Of a DNA stretch of 64,000 bases, positions 37,652 to 45,662 are shown in pieces (the stretch's first letter is position 1; the number at the start of each line of letters is the position of its first letter). A model generated the notes under the pieces. It was given only the letters and a program-made list of their open reading frames with translations, was not told where the DNA came from and ran no database searches. The DNA comes from Bacteroidota bacterium (GTDB taxonomy: Bacteria; Bacteroidota; Bacteroidia; Bacteroidales; F082), in NCBI GenBank assembly GCA_020444415.1, contig JAHLLA010000006.1:99586-163585 (forward strand), in the 5' to 3' direction. Both the position numbers and the translations under genes were made by a program.

Positions 37652-38428
37652 TTATGATAAATCTATATTCATATCCAACAGAACCGGACAGTGGTCTGAG
37701 TGCATGGCCTGCGATAAAATAGCCACGCGCTCAATTTTATCGGCCAGCGAATCAGAAACCATGTTGTAGTCAATACGCCAACCTTTGTTATTGGCACGGG
37801 CGTTGGCCCTGTAACTCCACCAACTGTATTGGTGGGGATTGGAGTTTAAATGTCTGAATGAATCCGTAAAACCTTTATCCAGAAAACCACTCATCCATTC
37901 CCTTTCTTCCGGTAAAAAGCCAGAAACTTTCGCGTTCCGGATAGGATCATGGATATCGATCGGCTTGTGGCAGATATTGTAATCGCCACAAACAATCAGA
38001 TTGGGCCGCACTTTTTTTAACTGGGTAATATAATCTTCAAAATCGTGCAGCCATTGCATTTTAAATTCTTGTCTTTCATCGCCGCTTGACCCTGAAGGAT
38101 GGTAGACACTGATGATGGAGATATCGCCATAATCCGCCCTGATGAAGCGGCCTTCAGTATCGTATTTCTGAATATTCATGCCAGTTTCAACATGATCGGG
38201 TTCTTTTTTTGTAAGGATGGCCACACCGCTATATCCTTTCTTTATAGCAGAATATGCATAGGTTTTGTAACCCATCAATTCAAAATCTAAAACCGGGATT
38301 TGGTCGGGTTGGGCTTTGGTCTCCTGGATGCACAGCACATCCGGCGCTGTTGCTTCTATCCAATCGGAAAATCCTTTTCGCATGGCAGCCCTGATACCAT
38401 TCACATTATAGGTAATAATCCGTGTCAT
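37652..38428 (-). CDS. xth: Exodeoxyribonuclease III
   Basis: A 258-residue EEP-superfamily AP endonuclease / 3'-5' exonuclease for base-excision repair. TYNVNGIRAA (metal Asn), CIQETKAQ (metal Glu), GDYNICHKPIDI (catalytic Asp/Asn), WWSYRANARANNKGWRIDY and SDHCPV (catalytic Asp-His) are all present. ATG 38428 is chosen over the longer frame start (38479). It leads a two-gene unit with the serine hydrolase. Confidence 0.94.
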   Translation of the reverse strand: MTRIITYNVNGIRAAMRKGFSDWIEATAPDVLCIQETKAQPDQIPVLDFELMGYKTYAYSAIKKGYSGVAILTKKEPDHVETGMNIQKYDTEGRFIRADYGDISIISVYHPSGSSGDERQEFKMQWLHDFEDYITQLKKVRPNLIVCGDYNICHKPIDIHDPIRNAKVSGFLPEEREWMSGFLDKGFTDSFRHLNSNPHQYSWWSYRANARANNKGWRIDYNMVSDSLADKIERVAILSQAMHSDHCPVLLDMNIDLS

Positions 38429-38544
38429 AATAAAGTTTGTGCTAAAATAAGAAATATGGGATGAACAGTCTCCTGTCATATTTTAAAATCGGAGTATAAA
38501 ACGTTTTTTTAATAGGTGTTGATTAGAATAAATTTCGGAGTGTT

Positions 38545-38690
38545 TATCCGCCTTTGAGAAAATACGTTAAGAAAATCAATTCATATAGCGTTAAGAAAGA
38601 AAATTTGTTTGAGTCCCGATAGCTATCGGGGCGAGTTATTTTCTTTTAGCGGAATAAATTGATTTTTAGTAATTTTTTCATCAGCGGTGG
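38545..38690. repeat. Large nested palindrome, MITE/REP-like
   Basis: The centre is a perfect 16-base palindrome (CCCGATAGCTATCGGG, 38615-38630). Around it, left-arm blocks are mirrored with small differences on the right: CGTTAAGAAAGAAAAT against ATTTTCTTTTAGCG, AAAATCAATT against AATTGATTTTT, and TCCGCC with GAGAAAAT against TTTTTTCAT with AGCGG. The whole could fold into one long imperfect hairpin. Confidence 0.65.
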
Positions 38691-38699
38691 CATTTTTTG

Positions 38700-38731
38700 C
38701 TTACTTTTTTTTGCTAAAGAAAAAAAGTAAG
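38700..38731. repeat. A/T hairpin next to the palindrome
   Basis: CTTACTTTTTT pairs with AAAAAAGTAAG around a short loop. It has no G/C clamp, so it is more likely part of the neighbouring repeat element than a terminator. Confidence 0.5.
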
Positions 38732-38869
38732 AGCCTGCCTGGCTTGAAGGCATATTATCAAACAGACTTTTTTTAAGGGCATAATTATAATCAAATAAAC
38801 CATACAAATCTGTTTAATACGTTACCAAAAAAATATAATGTCAATGGTAGGTTAGTTGCCGAGTATTTA

Positions 38870-38877
38870 TACATTTG
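38870..38877 (+). promoter_or_regulatory. Candidate -7 box of the ClC gene
   Basis: TACATTTG fits TAnnTTTG. It ends nine bases before ATG 38887, so the transcript would have almost no leader. It also overlaps the alternative TTG start at 38875, arguing against that start. Confidence 0.4.
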
Positions 38878-38886
38878 CGAACGAAA

Positions 38887-40659
38887 ATGAAAAGATCCAA
38901 ATTTACCATCCGGATAATACGCTACCTGCATAAGATGCCTAAAAACAGGTTGATGATCATCTTAAGCATTATTGTTGGTTTTATCGTAGGTTTAATTGCC
39001 GTATTGATGAAAAACCTGGTCTTTGGTATCCAAAGCTTATTAACGGGCGAATTTTCAGTAGGCTATTCCAACTACAAATACGTGCTGTTTCCGGCAATTG
39101 GTATTTTACTGACGATCATATTCGTAAAATTTATCTTAAGAAAACCGGTACGTGACGGTATTCCGAATGTGCTCTACGCAATTTCCAAGAAATTTGGGAT
39201 TTTAGACCGTCATAATATGTTTTCATCTATTATCACCGCTTCTTTAACTGTTGGTTTTGGAGGTTCTGTCGGGCTTGAGGGGCCAACCGTGGTAACAGGT
39301 TCAGCCTGGGGTTCAATCATTGCTAAAATGCTTGGGCTGAACCACAAACAGGTGATTACCATTTTGGGATTTTCCGCAGCCGCTGCCATGTCGGCTATTT
39401 TTAAGGCACCCATAGCTGCGATTGTTTTTGCACTTGAGGTCATTTTATTTGATATGACCATGACGGCTCTTGTGCCATTGTTATTGTCATCCATTGTGGC
39501 TGCGCTCACTTCTTATGCCTTGCTGGGTCAGGATGTGCTTTACCCATCTGTTGTTGAGCATATTTTTAAAATGAAGGAAACACCTTACTATTTCGGTTTG
39601 GGATTATTTACGGCACTGGTATCTGTTTATTTCATTAAGTTCTACGTGTTTTCAGGTAAAGTATTCGGGAAGATTAAAGGCTGGGTGCCAAAGTTTGTGG
39701 TAGGTGCAAGCATGCTTGGCGGACTGATCTTCCTGTTCCCATCGCTCTATGGTGAGGGCTATGAAGATGTCAATATGGCCTTGTCAGGGAAGCTGGATTT
39801 CCTGTTTAACAACAGTTTGTTCTATGACCTGAAAGGACAAATGCACATCGCTTTGATATTGTTGTTTGCCATACTGATGCTGAAAGTAATTGCGACTTCC
39901 GTCACATTCAGGGCTGGGGGTATTGGTGGTATTTTTGCACCCACCTTGTTTATTGGTACCATGGCCGGATTACTTTTTGCCAGCGTGTTAAATTTCTTTG
40001 GACATACCAGTTTACCGTTAAGCAGTTTTGCCCTCGCAGGTATGGCCGGATTGCTAGCCGGAGTGGTGCATGCACCATTAACGGCAATTTTCCTGATTGC
40101 GGAAATCACAAACGGCTACCAATTGATGTTCCCGATCATGATCGTGGCCACAACTTCGTATGGTATAGCTAAATTCATAGTGCCCAAATCCATATACACA
40201 ATTCAAATGAAGAAAAGGGGCGATATGATTACCCATCATAAGGACAAAGCCCTGCTTACTTTAATGAATGTGACTAGCCTCATCGAACGGAATTTCAGCA
40301 CTGTCGGTCCAGATCAAACGCTTGGGGAACTTATCAATGTAATTAAAGAATCGAGCCGTAATATTTTCCCGGTAGTGGATAAAGACAATAATTTTTATGG
40401 TATTGTATTCATGGACCAGATCAGGCATATCATGTTTCAAACAGAAATTTACGAAACCACCCTGGTAAAGGATCTGATGTTCATGCCCACAAAAATTGTA
40501 GAATTTGATGATGATATGGAAACGGTGGCATCCAAATTCCAGCATTCCGGAAAGTACAATCTGGTTGTATTAAATGATGGAAAGTACCTGGGTTTTGTCT
40601 CCAGGGCCAATGTTTTTTCGCAATACCGCAAATTACTTAAAGATTTCTCTGACGACTAG
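38887..40659 (+). CDS. ClC-family chloride channel/transporter with CBS domains
   Basis: A 590-residue ClC protein with about ten membrane-spanning segments (about 20-435). GSVGLEGPTVV contains the gating glutamate motif GxEGP; GGIGGIFAPTLFIG is the GxFxP selectivity motif. Two CBS domains follow (about 460-520 and 525-585), which in this family bind nucleotides and regulate gating. The first GSGIP-type motif is not canonical. ATG 38887 is preferred to TTG 38875. Confidence 0.88.
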   Translation: MKRSKFTIRIIRYLHKMPKNRLMIILSIIVGFIVGLIAVLMKNLVFGIQSLLTGEFSVGYSNYKYVLFPAIGILLTIIFVKFILRKPVRDGIPNVLYAISKKFGILDRHNMFSSIITASLTVGFGGSVGLEGPTVVTGSAWGSIIAKMLGLNHKQVITILGFSAAAAMSAIFKAPIAAIVFALEVILFDMTMTALVPLLLSSIVAALTSYALLGQDVLYPSVVEHIFKMKETPYYFGLGLFTALVSVYFIKFYVFSGKVFGKIKGWVPKFVVGASMLGGLIFLFPSLYGEGYEDVNMALSGKLDFLFNNSLFYDLKGQMHIALILLFAILMLKVIATSVTFRAGGIGGIFAPTLFIGTMAGLLFASVLNFFGHTSLPLSSFALAGMAGLLAGVVHAPLTAIFLIAEITNGYQLMFPIMIVATTSYGIAKFIVPKSIYTIQMKKRGDMITHHKDKALLTLMNVTSLIERNFSTVGPDQTLGELINVIKESSRNIFPVVDKDNNFYGIVFMDQIRHIMFQTEIYETTLVKDLMFMPTKIVEFDDDMETVASKFQHSGKYNLVVLNDGKYLGFVSRANVFSQYRKLLKDFSDD

Positions 40660-40668
40660 GTATAAAAA

Positions 40669-40687
40669 AACCGGCATAAAGCCGGTT
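40669..40687 (-). terminator. Rho-independent terminator of rplU-rpmA
   Basis: AACCGGC and GCCGGTT form a seven-base stem with a five-base loop. On the minus strand a T run follows directly, so it ends the rplU-rpmA transcript. It lies 10 bases after the convergent ClC gene. Confidence 0.8.
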
Positions 40688-40711
40688 CTCAAATATTTTT
40701 CTATCGCAAAT

Positions 40712-40981
40712 CTAGTTTGTTTCTGCTTCAGCAGGAATAACGCTTACAAATGAAGTGTCGTCTTTTCTCTTTCTGAATTCTACAGTGCCATCAACCAATG
40801 CAAACAACGTATGGTCTTTTCCCATACCTACATTGATACCCGGATGGTGTTTTGTGCCTCTCTGGCGAACAATAATGTTACCGGCAGTGGCGAATTGACC
40901 GCCATATATTTTTACACCTAAGCGTTTGCTTTGTGAATCACGACCGTTATGGGAGCTACCCATTCCTTTTTTATGAGCCAT
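40712..40981 (-). CDS. rpmA: 50S ribosomal protein L27
   Basis: An 89-residue L27 with the N-terminal [21 protein letters not shown] and the central QRGTKHHPG. The N-terminus reaches the peptidyl-transferase centre. There is no Firmicutes-type cleaved extension. Second gene after rplU, 30 bases downstream. Confidence 0.98.
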   Translation of the reverse strand: MAHKKGMGSSHNGRDSQSKRLGVKIYGGQFATAGNIIVRQRGTKHHPGINVGMGKDHTLFALVDGTVEFRKRKDDTSFVSVIPAEAETN

Positions 40982-41011
40982 TTTTTAAAGTTTTCTTGCC
41001 CTTCGGGCTGG

Positions 41012-41323
41012 TTAAACAGTAATAGTTTCTATCAGCACTTTGGTTAAGTCCTGACGGTGACCGTTTGATTTTTGATATCCTTTTCTTCTTTTTTTCTTGA
41101 AAACAACAACTTTATCGCCTCTAAGATGGTTAACGATCTTGGCGTCAATTTTGGCACCTTTTACATTGGGTTTGCCAACTTTAACTTTTCCATCGTTATC
41201 CACCAACAGCACTTTGTCGAATTCTAGTTTATCGCCTTCTTCACCTTCAAGCCTGTGAACAAAGACCTCCTGGCCCTGTTCTACTTTCATTTGCTGTCCG
41301 GCTATATCAACAATTACGTACAT
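41012..41323 (-). CDS. rplU: 50S ribosomal protein L21
   Basis: A 103-residue L21 with MYVIVDIAGQQMKVEQGQEVFV at its start (conserved core VDIAGQQ, GDKLEF, GAKIDAKI) and the basic KKRRKGYQKSNGHRQ tail that binds 23S rRNA. It leads the rplU-rpmA operon. The leader holds a perfect inverted repeat at the predicted transcript start. Confidence 0.97.
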   Translation of the reverse strand: MYVIVDIAGQQMKVEQGQEVFVHRLEGEEGDKLEFDKVLLVDNDGKVKVGKPNVKGAKIDAKIVNHLRGDKVVVFKKKRRKGYQKSNGHRQDLTKVLIETITV

Positions 41324-41341
41324 GCTTTAATTCTTTAGTTT

Positions 41342-41360
41342 AAAATTCACTGTGAATTTT
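41342..41360. promoter_or_regulatory. Perfect inverted repeat at rplU transcript start
   Basis: AAAATTCAC (41342-41350) and GTGAATTTT (41352-41360) are perfect reverse complements around a single base. The -7 box ends at 41368, so the repeat covers the predicted first bases of the mRNA. With a one-base centre it suits a dimeric DNA-binding protein better than an RNA hairpin. Confidence 0.5.
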
Positions 41361-41367
41361 GGAGGTG

Positions 41368-41397
41368 CAAAAATAGTAAAAAAAACCAATTAACAAA
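41368..41397 (-). promoter_or_regulatory. Promoter of rplU-rpmA
   Basis: On the minus strand TTTG (41397-41394), 18 bases, then TATTTTTG (41375-41368). Both elements and the spacing fit the Bacteroidota housekeeping promoter. Confidence 0.7.
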
Positions 41398-41413
41398 TAA
41401 TTGTTTGCATTTT

Positions 41414-42346
41414 TCATTTCTCTTTCCTGAATAATAACCAGGAACTTAAATTTAATTTTCTGTACGGACTTGCATTTACCAGAAAGATACCGGAAAGAAT
41501 GAGTAAAAAACAAATAAAATAGAGCCAGTGAAATGTTTCACCGTCAATCAATGCCCAGATAATGGCTATCACGGGAATCAGGTAGGTGACTGAAGAGGCA
41601 AAAACGGGGTTGCTTATTTTAATAAGTTTATTGAAAAAGATCAGTGCCAGGCCTGTACCGGCAATAGATAAAATAAGCAAATAACCCAGGCCCGTGTGGG
41701 TTGTTGTGTCTGTTAAAAGTTTGTGAGGTATATCGCTAAAAAAGATCACATACACCGTTAAAGGAATGCCAATATAAAAGAAGCTGAAAGTCGTAATAAC
41801 AAGGGATTTTAGTTCTTTCAAGAATACTTTGATGAAATTAACGTTAAAGGCATAACAAATGGTAGCCAAAATCACCAGCATCGCGTATTTGAAATTGAAA
41901 GTAAAACCCGAATCTGAGCTTACGTAAATTAAGGCCATAGCGCCTACCATAGCAATAAAAACGCCCAGGATATTGTACCATTTTGTTTGCAATCGGAAAA
42001 ATAGCAATCCTAATAAAAGTGTAAAAAGAGGTGTCAGCGAATTTAGAACTCCTGCAAGTCCGCTGTCGATCACAGTTTGCGCTTTGGCAAACAATAGGGC
42101 TGGAAATAAACTGCCGACAATGCCGGATAAAGTCAGGTATAATAAATACTTTGTGCTGATCCTCCTCACATGATACAGTGCAATCGGGAGCAGGAATAGA
42201 AAACTTAAAACAACCCGTAACAGGCCTACTTCGGTAGCATTAAAATATAGCAACGATTTTTTAATGAGGATAAATGAGCTGCCCCATACAAGCGCCAGTG
42301 ACACAAGAATTACCCATGAAAAAAGCGTATTGTTTTTTGCTTCCAC
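41414..42346 (-). CDS. EamA/DMT-family transporter
   Basis: A 310-residue protein with ten predicted membrane helices in two EamA repeats (about 10-145 and 155-295). ALVWGSSFILIKKSLLYF near the start and GLAGVLNSLTPLFTLLLGLLFF in the first repeat are typical; FASSVTYLIPVIAIIWALIDGE is the matching part of the second. Probably a drug/metabolite exporter of unknown substrate. The start is GTG 42346; an in-frame stop lies four codons upstream. Confidence 0.85.
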   Translation of the reverse strand: MEAKNNTLFSWVILVSLALVWGSSFILIKKSLLYFNATEVGLLRVVLSFLFLLPIALYHVRRISTKYLLYLTLSGIVGSLFPALLFAKAQTVIDSGLAGVLNSLTPLFTLLLGLLFFRLQTKWYNILGVFIAMVGAMALIYVSSDSGFTFNFKYAMLVILATICYAFNVNFIKVFLKELKSLVITTFSFFYIGIPLTVYVIFFSDIPHKLLTDTTTHTGLGYLLILSIAGTGLALIFFNKLIKISNPVFASSVTYLIPVIAIIWALIDGETFHWLYFICFLLILSGIFLVNASPYRKLNLSSWLLFRKEK

Positions 42347-42453
42347 TTGATCAGATTAGGGCTGCAAATCTAATAAATATAATAGCGAAGCATCAAGAAA
42401 AATTATAATCATGGCCTCCACTTCCGGGTATGATAGAATTAGAAATTATTGCA

Positions 42454-42461
42454 TACTTTTG
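42454..42461 (+). promoter_or_regulatory. Candidate -7 box of the ECF sigma gene
   Basis: TACTTTTG fits TAnnTTTG, 76 bases before the sigma-factor ATG. No properly spaced -33 TTTG was seen. Confidence 0.4.
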
Positions 42462-42537
42462 TTGTCAAACATCGGGTAGGTGAAGCTACATAGATGTTTC
42501 CCTGAAAGAATGACTAAATAAAGTTTGAGCTAAAGTT

Positions 42538-43119
42538 ATGGATGATCAGCAACGGCTGAGGAATGGATTAAGGAAGGGGGATAAAAAGATTTTTGAAGAG
42601 GTGTACAGGTTATATTATTCCCCTTTGTGCTTCTACTGTTTGAGGTATGTGGGTGATATGGAGGAAGCGAAAGAGGTGGTTCAGAGTATTTTTTTCAATC
42701 TTTGGATCAAAAGAAATGAAATTGAAATCAGTACTTCTGTAAAATCATATTTGTACAAAGCGGTTCAAAACTATTGTTTAAATCAATTTCAGCAGGAAAA
42801 GATCAAGCAGAAATATATGATCAGAAAGGCGAATTTTCCCAGGCAACATAGTGAAAATGGAGAACTTAAAATGGAGGAGGATGAATTAAGAAAGGTGATT
42901 AAAAGTGCCATTCTGAAACTTCCTGAAAAACGTAGGGAAATATTCGAATTAAGCCGTTTTGAGAATATGAAATATGCGCAAATTGCGGAACATTTAACAA
43001 TTTCGGTAAAAACGGTTGAAGCTCAAATGTCAAAATCACTCCAATATCTCAGAAAAGTTTTGAAGGAATATATGCCGGTAATACTGGTGCATTGGGCATG
43101 GTTTGTGAGCGGTTTTTAA
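42538..43119 (+). CDS. ECF RNA polymerase sigma factor (FecI-like)
   Basis: A 193-residue ECF sigma factor. Region 2 is at about 20-85 (LYYSPLCFYCLRYVGDMEEAKEVVQ, key residues DMEEAKEVVQ), and region 4 at about 120-180 (KLPEKRREIFELSRFENMKYAQIAEHL with a helix-turn-helix ending KTVEAQMSKSL). It is followed by a FecR-type anti-sigma gene, the usual pair for cell-surface signalling in Bacteroidota. The C-terminus is slightly longer and hydrophobic. Confidence 0.92.
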   Translation: MDDQQRLRNGLRKGDKKIFEEVYRLYYSPLCFYCLRYVGDMEEAKEVVQSIFFNLWIKRNEIEISTSVKSYLYKAVQNYCLNQFQQEKIKQKYMIRKANFPRQHSENGELKMEEDELRKVIKSAILKLPEKRREIFELSRFENMKYAQIAEHLTISVKTVEAQMSKSLQYLRKVLKEYMPVILVHWAWFVSGF

Positions 43120-43257
43120 CAGAAATGAAGGATAAAAAAAAGATGATGCAAAAAAAATATAACAATTTTAATTTTTTAAATAAGGGTAGAACCCAATCTG
43201 ATTGTCTATTAGTTACACTCAACAAATAGTTTAAGGATTAAAGCATTGAAGGAAGAA

Positions 43258-44265
43258 ATGATACATATGGAGCTTTTGGGAAGATATTTGTCAGGAAACC
43301 ATACTGACAATGAGAGACTTATTGTTGAAGGCTGGATAAAACAATCTGAAGTAAACCGGATTGTTTTTGAAGAATACAAGCAGGTTTGGGAAGCTGCTGC
43401 CACAAATCAAAAAAATGAGGCCGTTGATGTTGATAAGGCCTGGGAAGATTTAAACAGGAGAATTTCAGTATTTGAAACTGCTTCAACCACGGGAAATCAC
43501 CAGCGGATATTCAGCAAAAGAACCATTTACGTTTTGGCACGCATTGCGGCTATTTTCATCATTGCATTTGGGTTGTATTTCATCTTTAATTCGGTGGTGG
43601 ATAAGCAACAACCAGCCAATATGGTTAATACGATTACCGAAAATACACAGCAATCAATCGTATTGTCTGACGGATCTGAAATAGCGTTGAATAGGGCATC
43701 TGAAATAAGCTATCCTGATGTTTTTGATGCGAATAGCAGGCAAATTAATTTTAAAGGAGAAGCCTTCTTTAACATCGCGCATAATCCTGATAAACCATTT
43801 ATTATAAAATCAGGCGAGCTGCAGGTTGAAGTGTTGGGTACCTCTTTTAATTTATGTACATGCCCCGAAAGTGACGAAATGACATTATATCTTGAAAGCG
43901 GAAAAGTTCTTTTCTCGTCTATTGATATGAACGACGGCCGTGTTAAAGAACAGTTAATCTTAACACCCGGTCAAAAAGGTATTTACAATAAAAACAGTGG
44001 CTTGATCTGTAAATCTGATTTTACAGGACAAAACTACCTGGCGTGGAAAACCGGCATCATTGAATTTGAAAAAACGCCTTTACATGAAGTTTTCAATGTG
44101 TTGGAAAAAACATATGAATTACAAATTGAAGCTGATAATTCGTTTGATGATTTATGCCTGACAGCACGGTTTGAAAATGAAACGCCCGATAATATTTTCG
44201 AAACCATACAGACCATCTTTGGAATTGACTACACGATAGATGGTCAAAATATTCAATTAAACTAA
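43258..44265 (+). CDS. FecR-family anti-sigma factor
   Basis: A 335-residue protein. A cytoplasmic N-terminal domain (about 1-85) contacts the sigma factor, one membrane helix follows (about 88-110, IAAIFIIAFGLYFIF), then the FecR domain (about 125-225, LSDGSEIALNRASEI and LGTSFNLC) and a C-terminal DUF4974 domain (about 260-335, FEKTPLHEVFNVLEKTYELQI). DUF4974 resembles STN and probably meets the STN domain of the next protein. ATG 43258 is preferred to TTG 43246, four codons upstream. Confidence 0.9.
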   Translation: MIHMELLGRYLSGNHTDNERLIVEGWIKQSEVNRIVFEEYKQVWEAAATNQKNEAVDVDKAWEDLNRRISVFETASTTGNHQRIFSKRTIYVLARIAAIFIIAFGLYFIFNSVVDKQQPANMVNTITENTQQSIVLSDGSEIALNRASEISYPDVFDANSRQINFKGEAFFNIAHNPDKPFIIKSGELQVEVLGTSFNLCTCPESDEMTLYLESGKVLFSSIDMNDGRVKEQLILTPGQKGIYNKNSGLICKSDFTGQNYLAWKTGIIEFEKTPLHEVFNVLEKTYELQIEADNSFDDLCLTARFENETPDNIFETIQTIFGIDYTIDGQNIQLN

Positions 44266-44352
44266 TACCGGTTCTCTTTTTCTTCTGAAGTATTTTTGTA
44301 GATTAGTGCTCTTAATTGGCTTGCGTATTTAGTTCCCAATTATGAATACACT

Positions 44353-45639
44353 ATGTTGCTCAACAGAAACACATATTTCAGGCAATTAAATTATACGGCA
44401 CATGCGCAGATTCTGTGTCTTACACTAAGCTGTTTGGTGTTTGCACTTACACCCGTGTTGGCGCAATCCAATGCCCAAGCAAGTATAACTTACAATTTTC
44501 AGAATGAGAAATTGTCATCTGTTCTAATAAAACTTTCCGAAGCAAAAGGCCTTAATTTTTCCTATGATGCAAATGACCCGGTTTACGATGAGCGTGTTAA
44601 CTATAACTCGGATGAAAGTGTGGAAAAAATACTGGATCATATTCTTACCTCCAAAGGTTTAAAGTTAAAGAAAATCGGCAATCAATTGGTACTTTTTAAG
44701 GCAGCCGAAGCCGATGATACACAACAGGTGGAAGCAGTGGGCGCAGATGCTATTACACAAAGTGACATCTCAGCCACACCTGAAGTGGTTTCGAGGTATA
44801 AAATAGATACCGTTTTCATTCAGGATACTATATTAAGAATTGACACACTCAGGATCACAGATACCGTATTTATTGAAAAAGAAAAACCTGAAAAGCATAC
44901 ACCAACAAAAATAAAAGACATACCGGTTGATTTCTTTCAAAAGGAAACAAACCGCGACAATGGTTGGGCCGGCAACATATTTGTCGCACCATTATTATCC
45001 GATTTTTCACTGGTTAAAAACAACGTTTCATTTTCCCTCAGAAATTTTTCACTGGGGATAGATGCGGTTAAATTGGCAAATCGTTGGAATTTCTCCCTGG
45101 GTTTGCGTTATAGCCATTTTAGCCAGCAATTTACGCAACAATATTCCGTATCAACCGGGGGCAATTATCAAACTGACACCATCGATATATATTATACGGT
45201 TGTGGAAACCGACACTTCCTGGTATTACGTGACCGATTCAAGTTGGATGCCGCTGGATTATAAGGAGTATAACTACGAAAGGTCAAACGCAATAGGCTAC
45301 CTGGTATTAAACCTTGCAGCTTCATATGATTTATACAGAAGTACGAACTTGAGGGTGTATAGTAAAGTAGGAGGCCAGGTAGGATGGCTGCTGTATAAAG
45401 ACGGAATTGCCATTCCCGATGAGGCACATGCCGAAGGCGTTAATTTTTCTGATTTGCAATTTAATACAAGCTATGCCTTGTCTGCTGGGCTGGGTTTAAA
45501 ATCGAGGATGACGGACAGGATAGATTTTAATACGGAACTTTACTATGTTCGATACTTTAATCAGTTGGTTAAAGAATACGAATTTGACAATAAACTAAAC
45601 GCGATAGGCCTAAAGATCGGGCTTATTTACTATTTTTAG
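44353..45639 (+). CDS. STN-domain outer-membrane beta-barrel protein
   Basis: A 428-residue protein. After a signal peptide (about 15-37) comes an STN (secretin/TonB N-terminal) domain at about 45-115 (YNFQNEKLSSVLIKLSEAKG and VEKILDHILTSKGLKLKK). A linker rich in IDTV/ITDTVF repeats follows (about 150-180), then an outer-membrane beta-barrel-like region (about 200-428), ending in an aromatic residue (GLIYYF). There is no TonB box or plug domain, and it is far too short for a TonB receptor. With sigma and FecR upstream it may be the outer-membrane sensor of the system; this is inference. Confidence 0.75.
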   Translation: MLLNRNTYFRQLNYTAHAQILCLTLSCLVFALTPVLAQSNAQASITYNFQNEKLSSVLIKLSEAKGLNFSYDANDPVYDERVNYNSDESVEKILDHILTSKGLKLKKIGNQLVLFKAAEADDTQQVEAVGADAITQSDISATPEVVSRYKIDTVFIQDTILRIDTLRITDTVFIEKEKPEKHTPTKIKDIPVDFFQKETNRDNGWAGNIFVAPLLSDFSLVKNNVSFSLRNFSLGIDAVKLANRWNFSLGLRYSHFSQQFTQQYSVSTGGNYQTDTIDIYYTVVETDTSWYYVTDSSWMPLDYKEYNYERSNAIGYLVLNLAASYDLYRSTNLRVYSKVGGQVGWLLYKDGIAIPDEAHAEGVNFSDLQFNTSYALSAGLGLKSRMTDRIDFNTELYYVRYFNQLVKEYEFDNKLNAIGLKIGLIYYF

Positions 45640-45662
45640 CATGAAATGCGACTTTTATAACA

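Larger units (their letters stand above)
38429..38886. other. Long intergenic region with palindromic element
   Basis: No plausible gene is present in this 458-base gap between the divergent xth and ClC genes. It holds an approximately 145-base nested palindrome, an A/T-rich hairpin just after it, and a TACATTTG box near the ClC start (all listed separately). Confidence 0.6.

Noticed and set aside
38700..38731. A/T hairpin as a rho-independent terminator
   Set aside because: No G/C stem, and no gene ends nearby on either strand.
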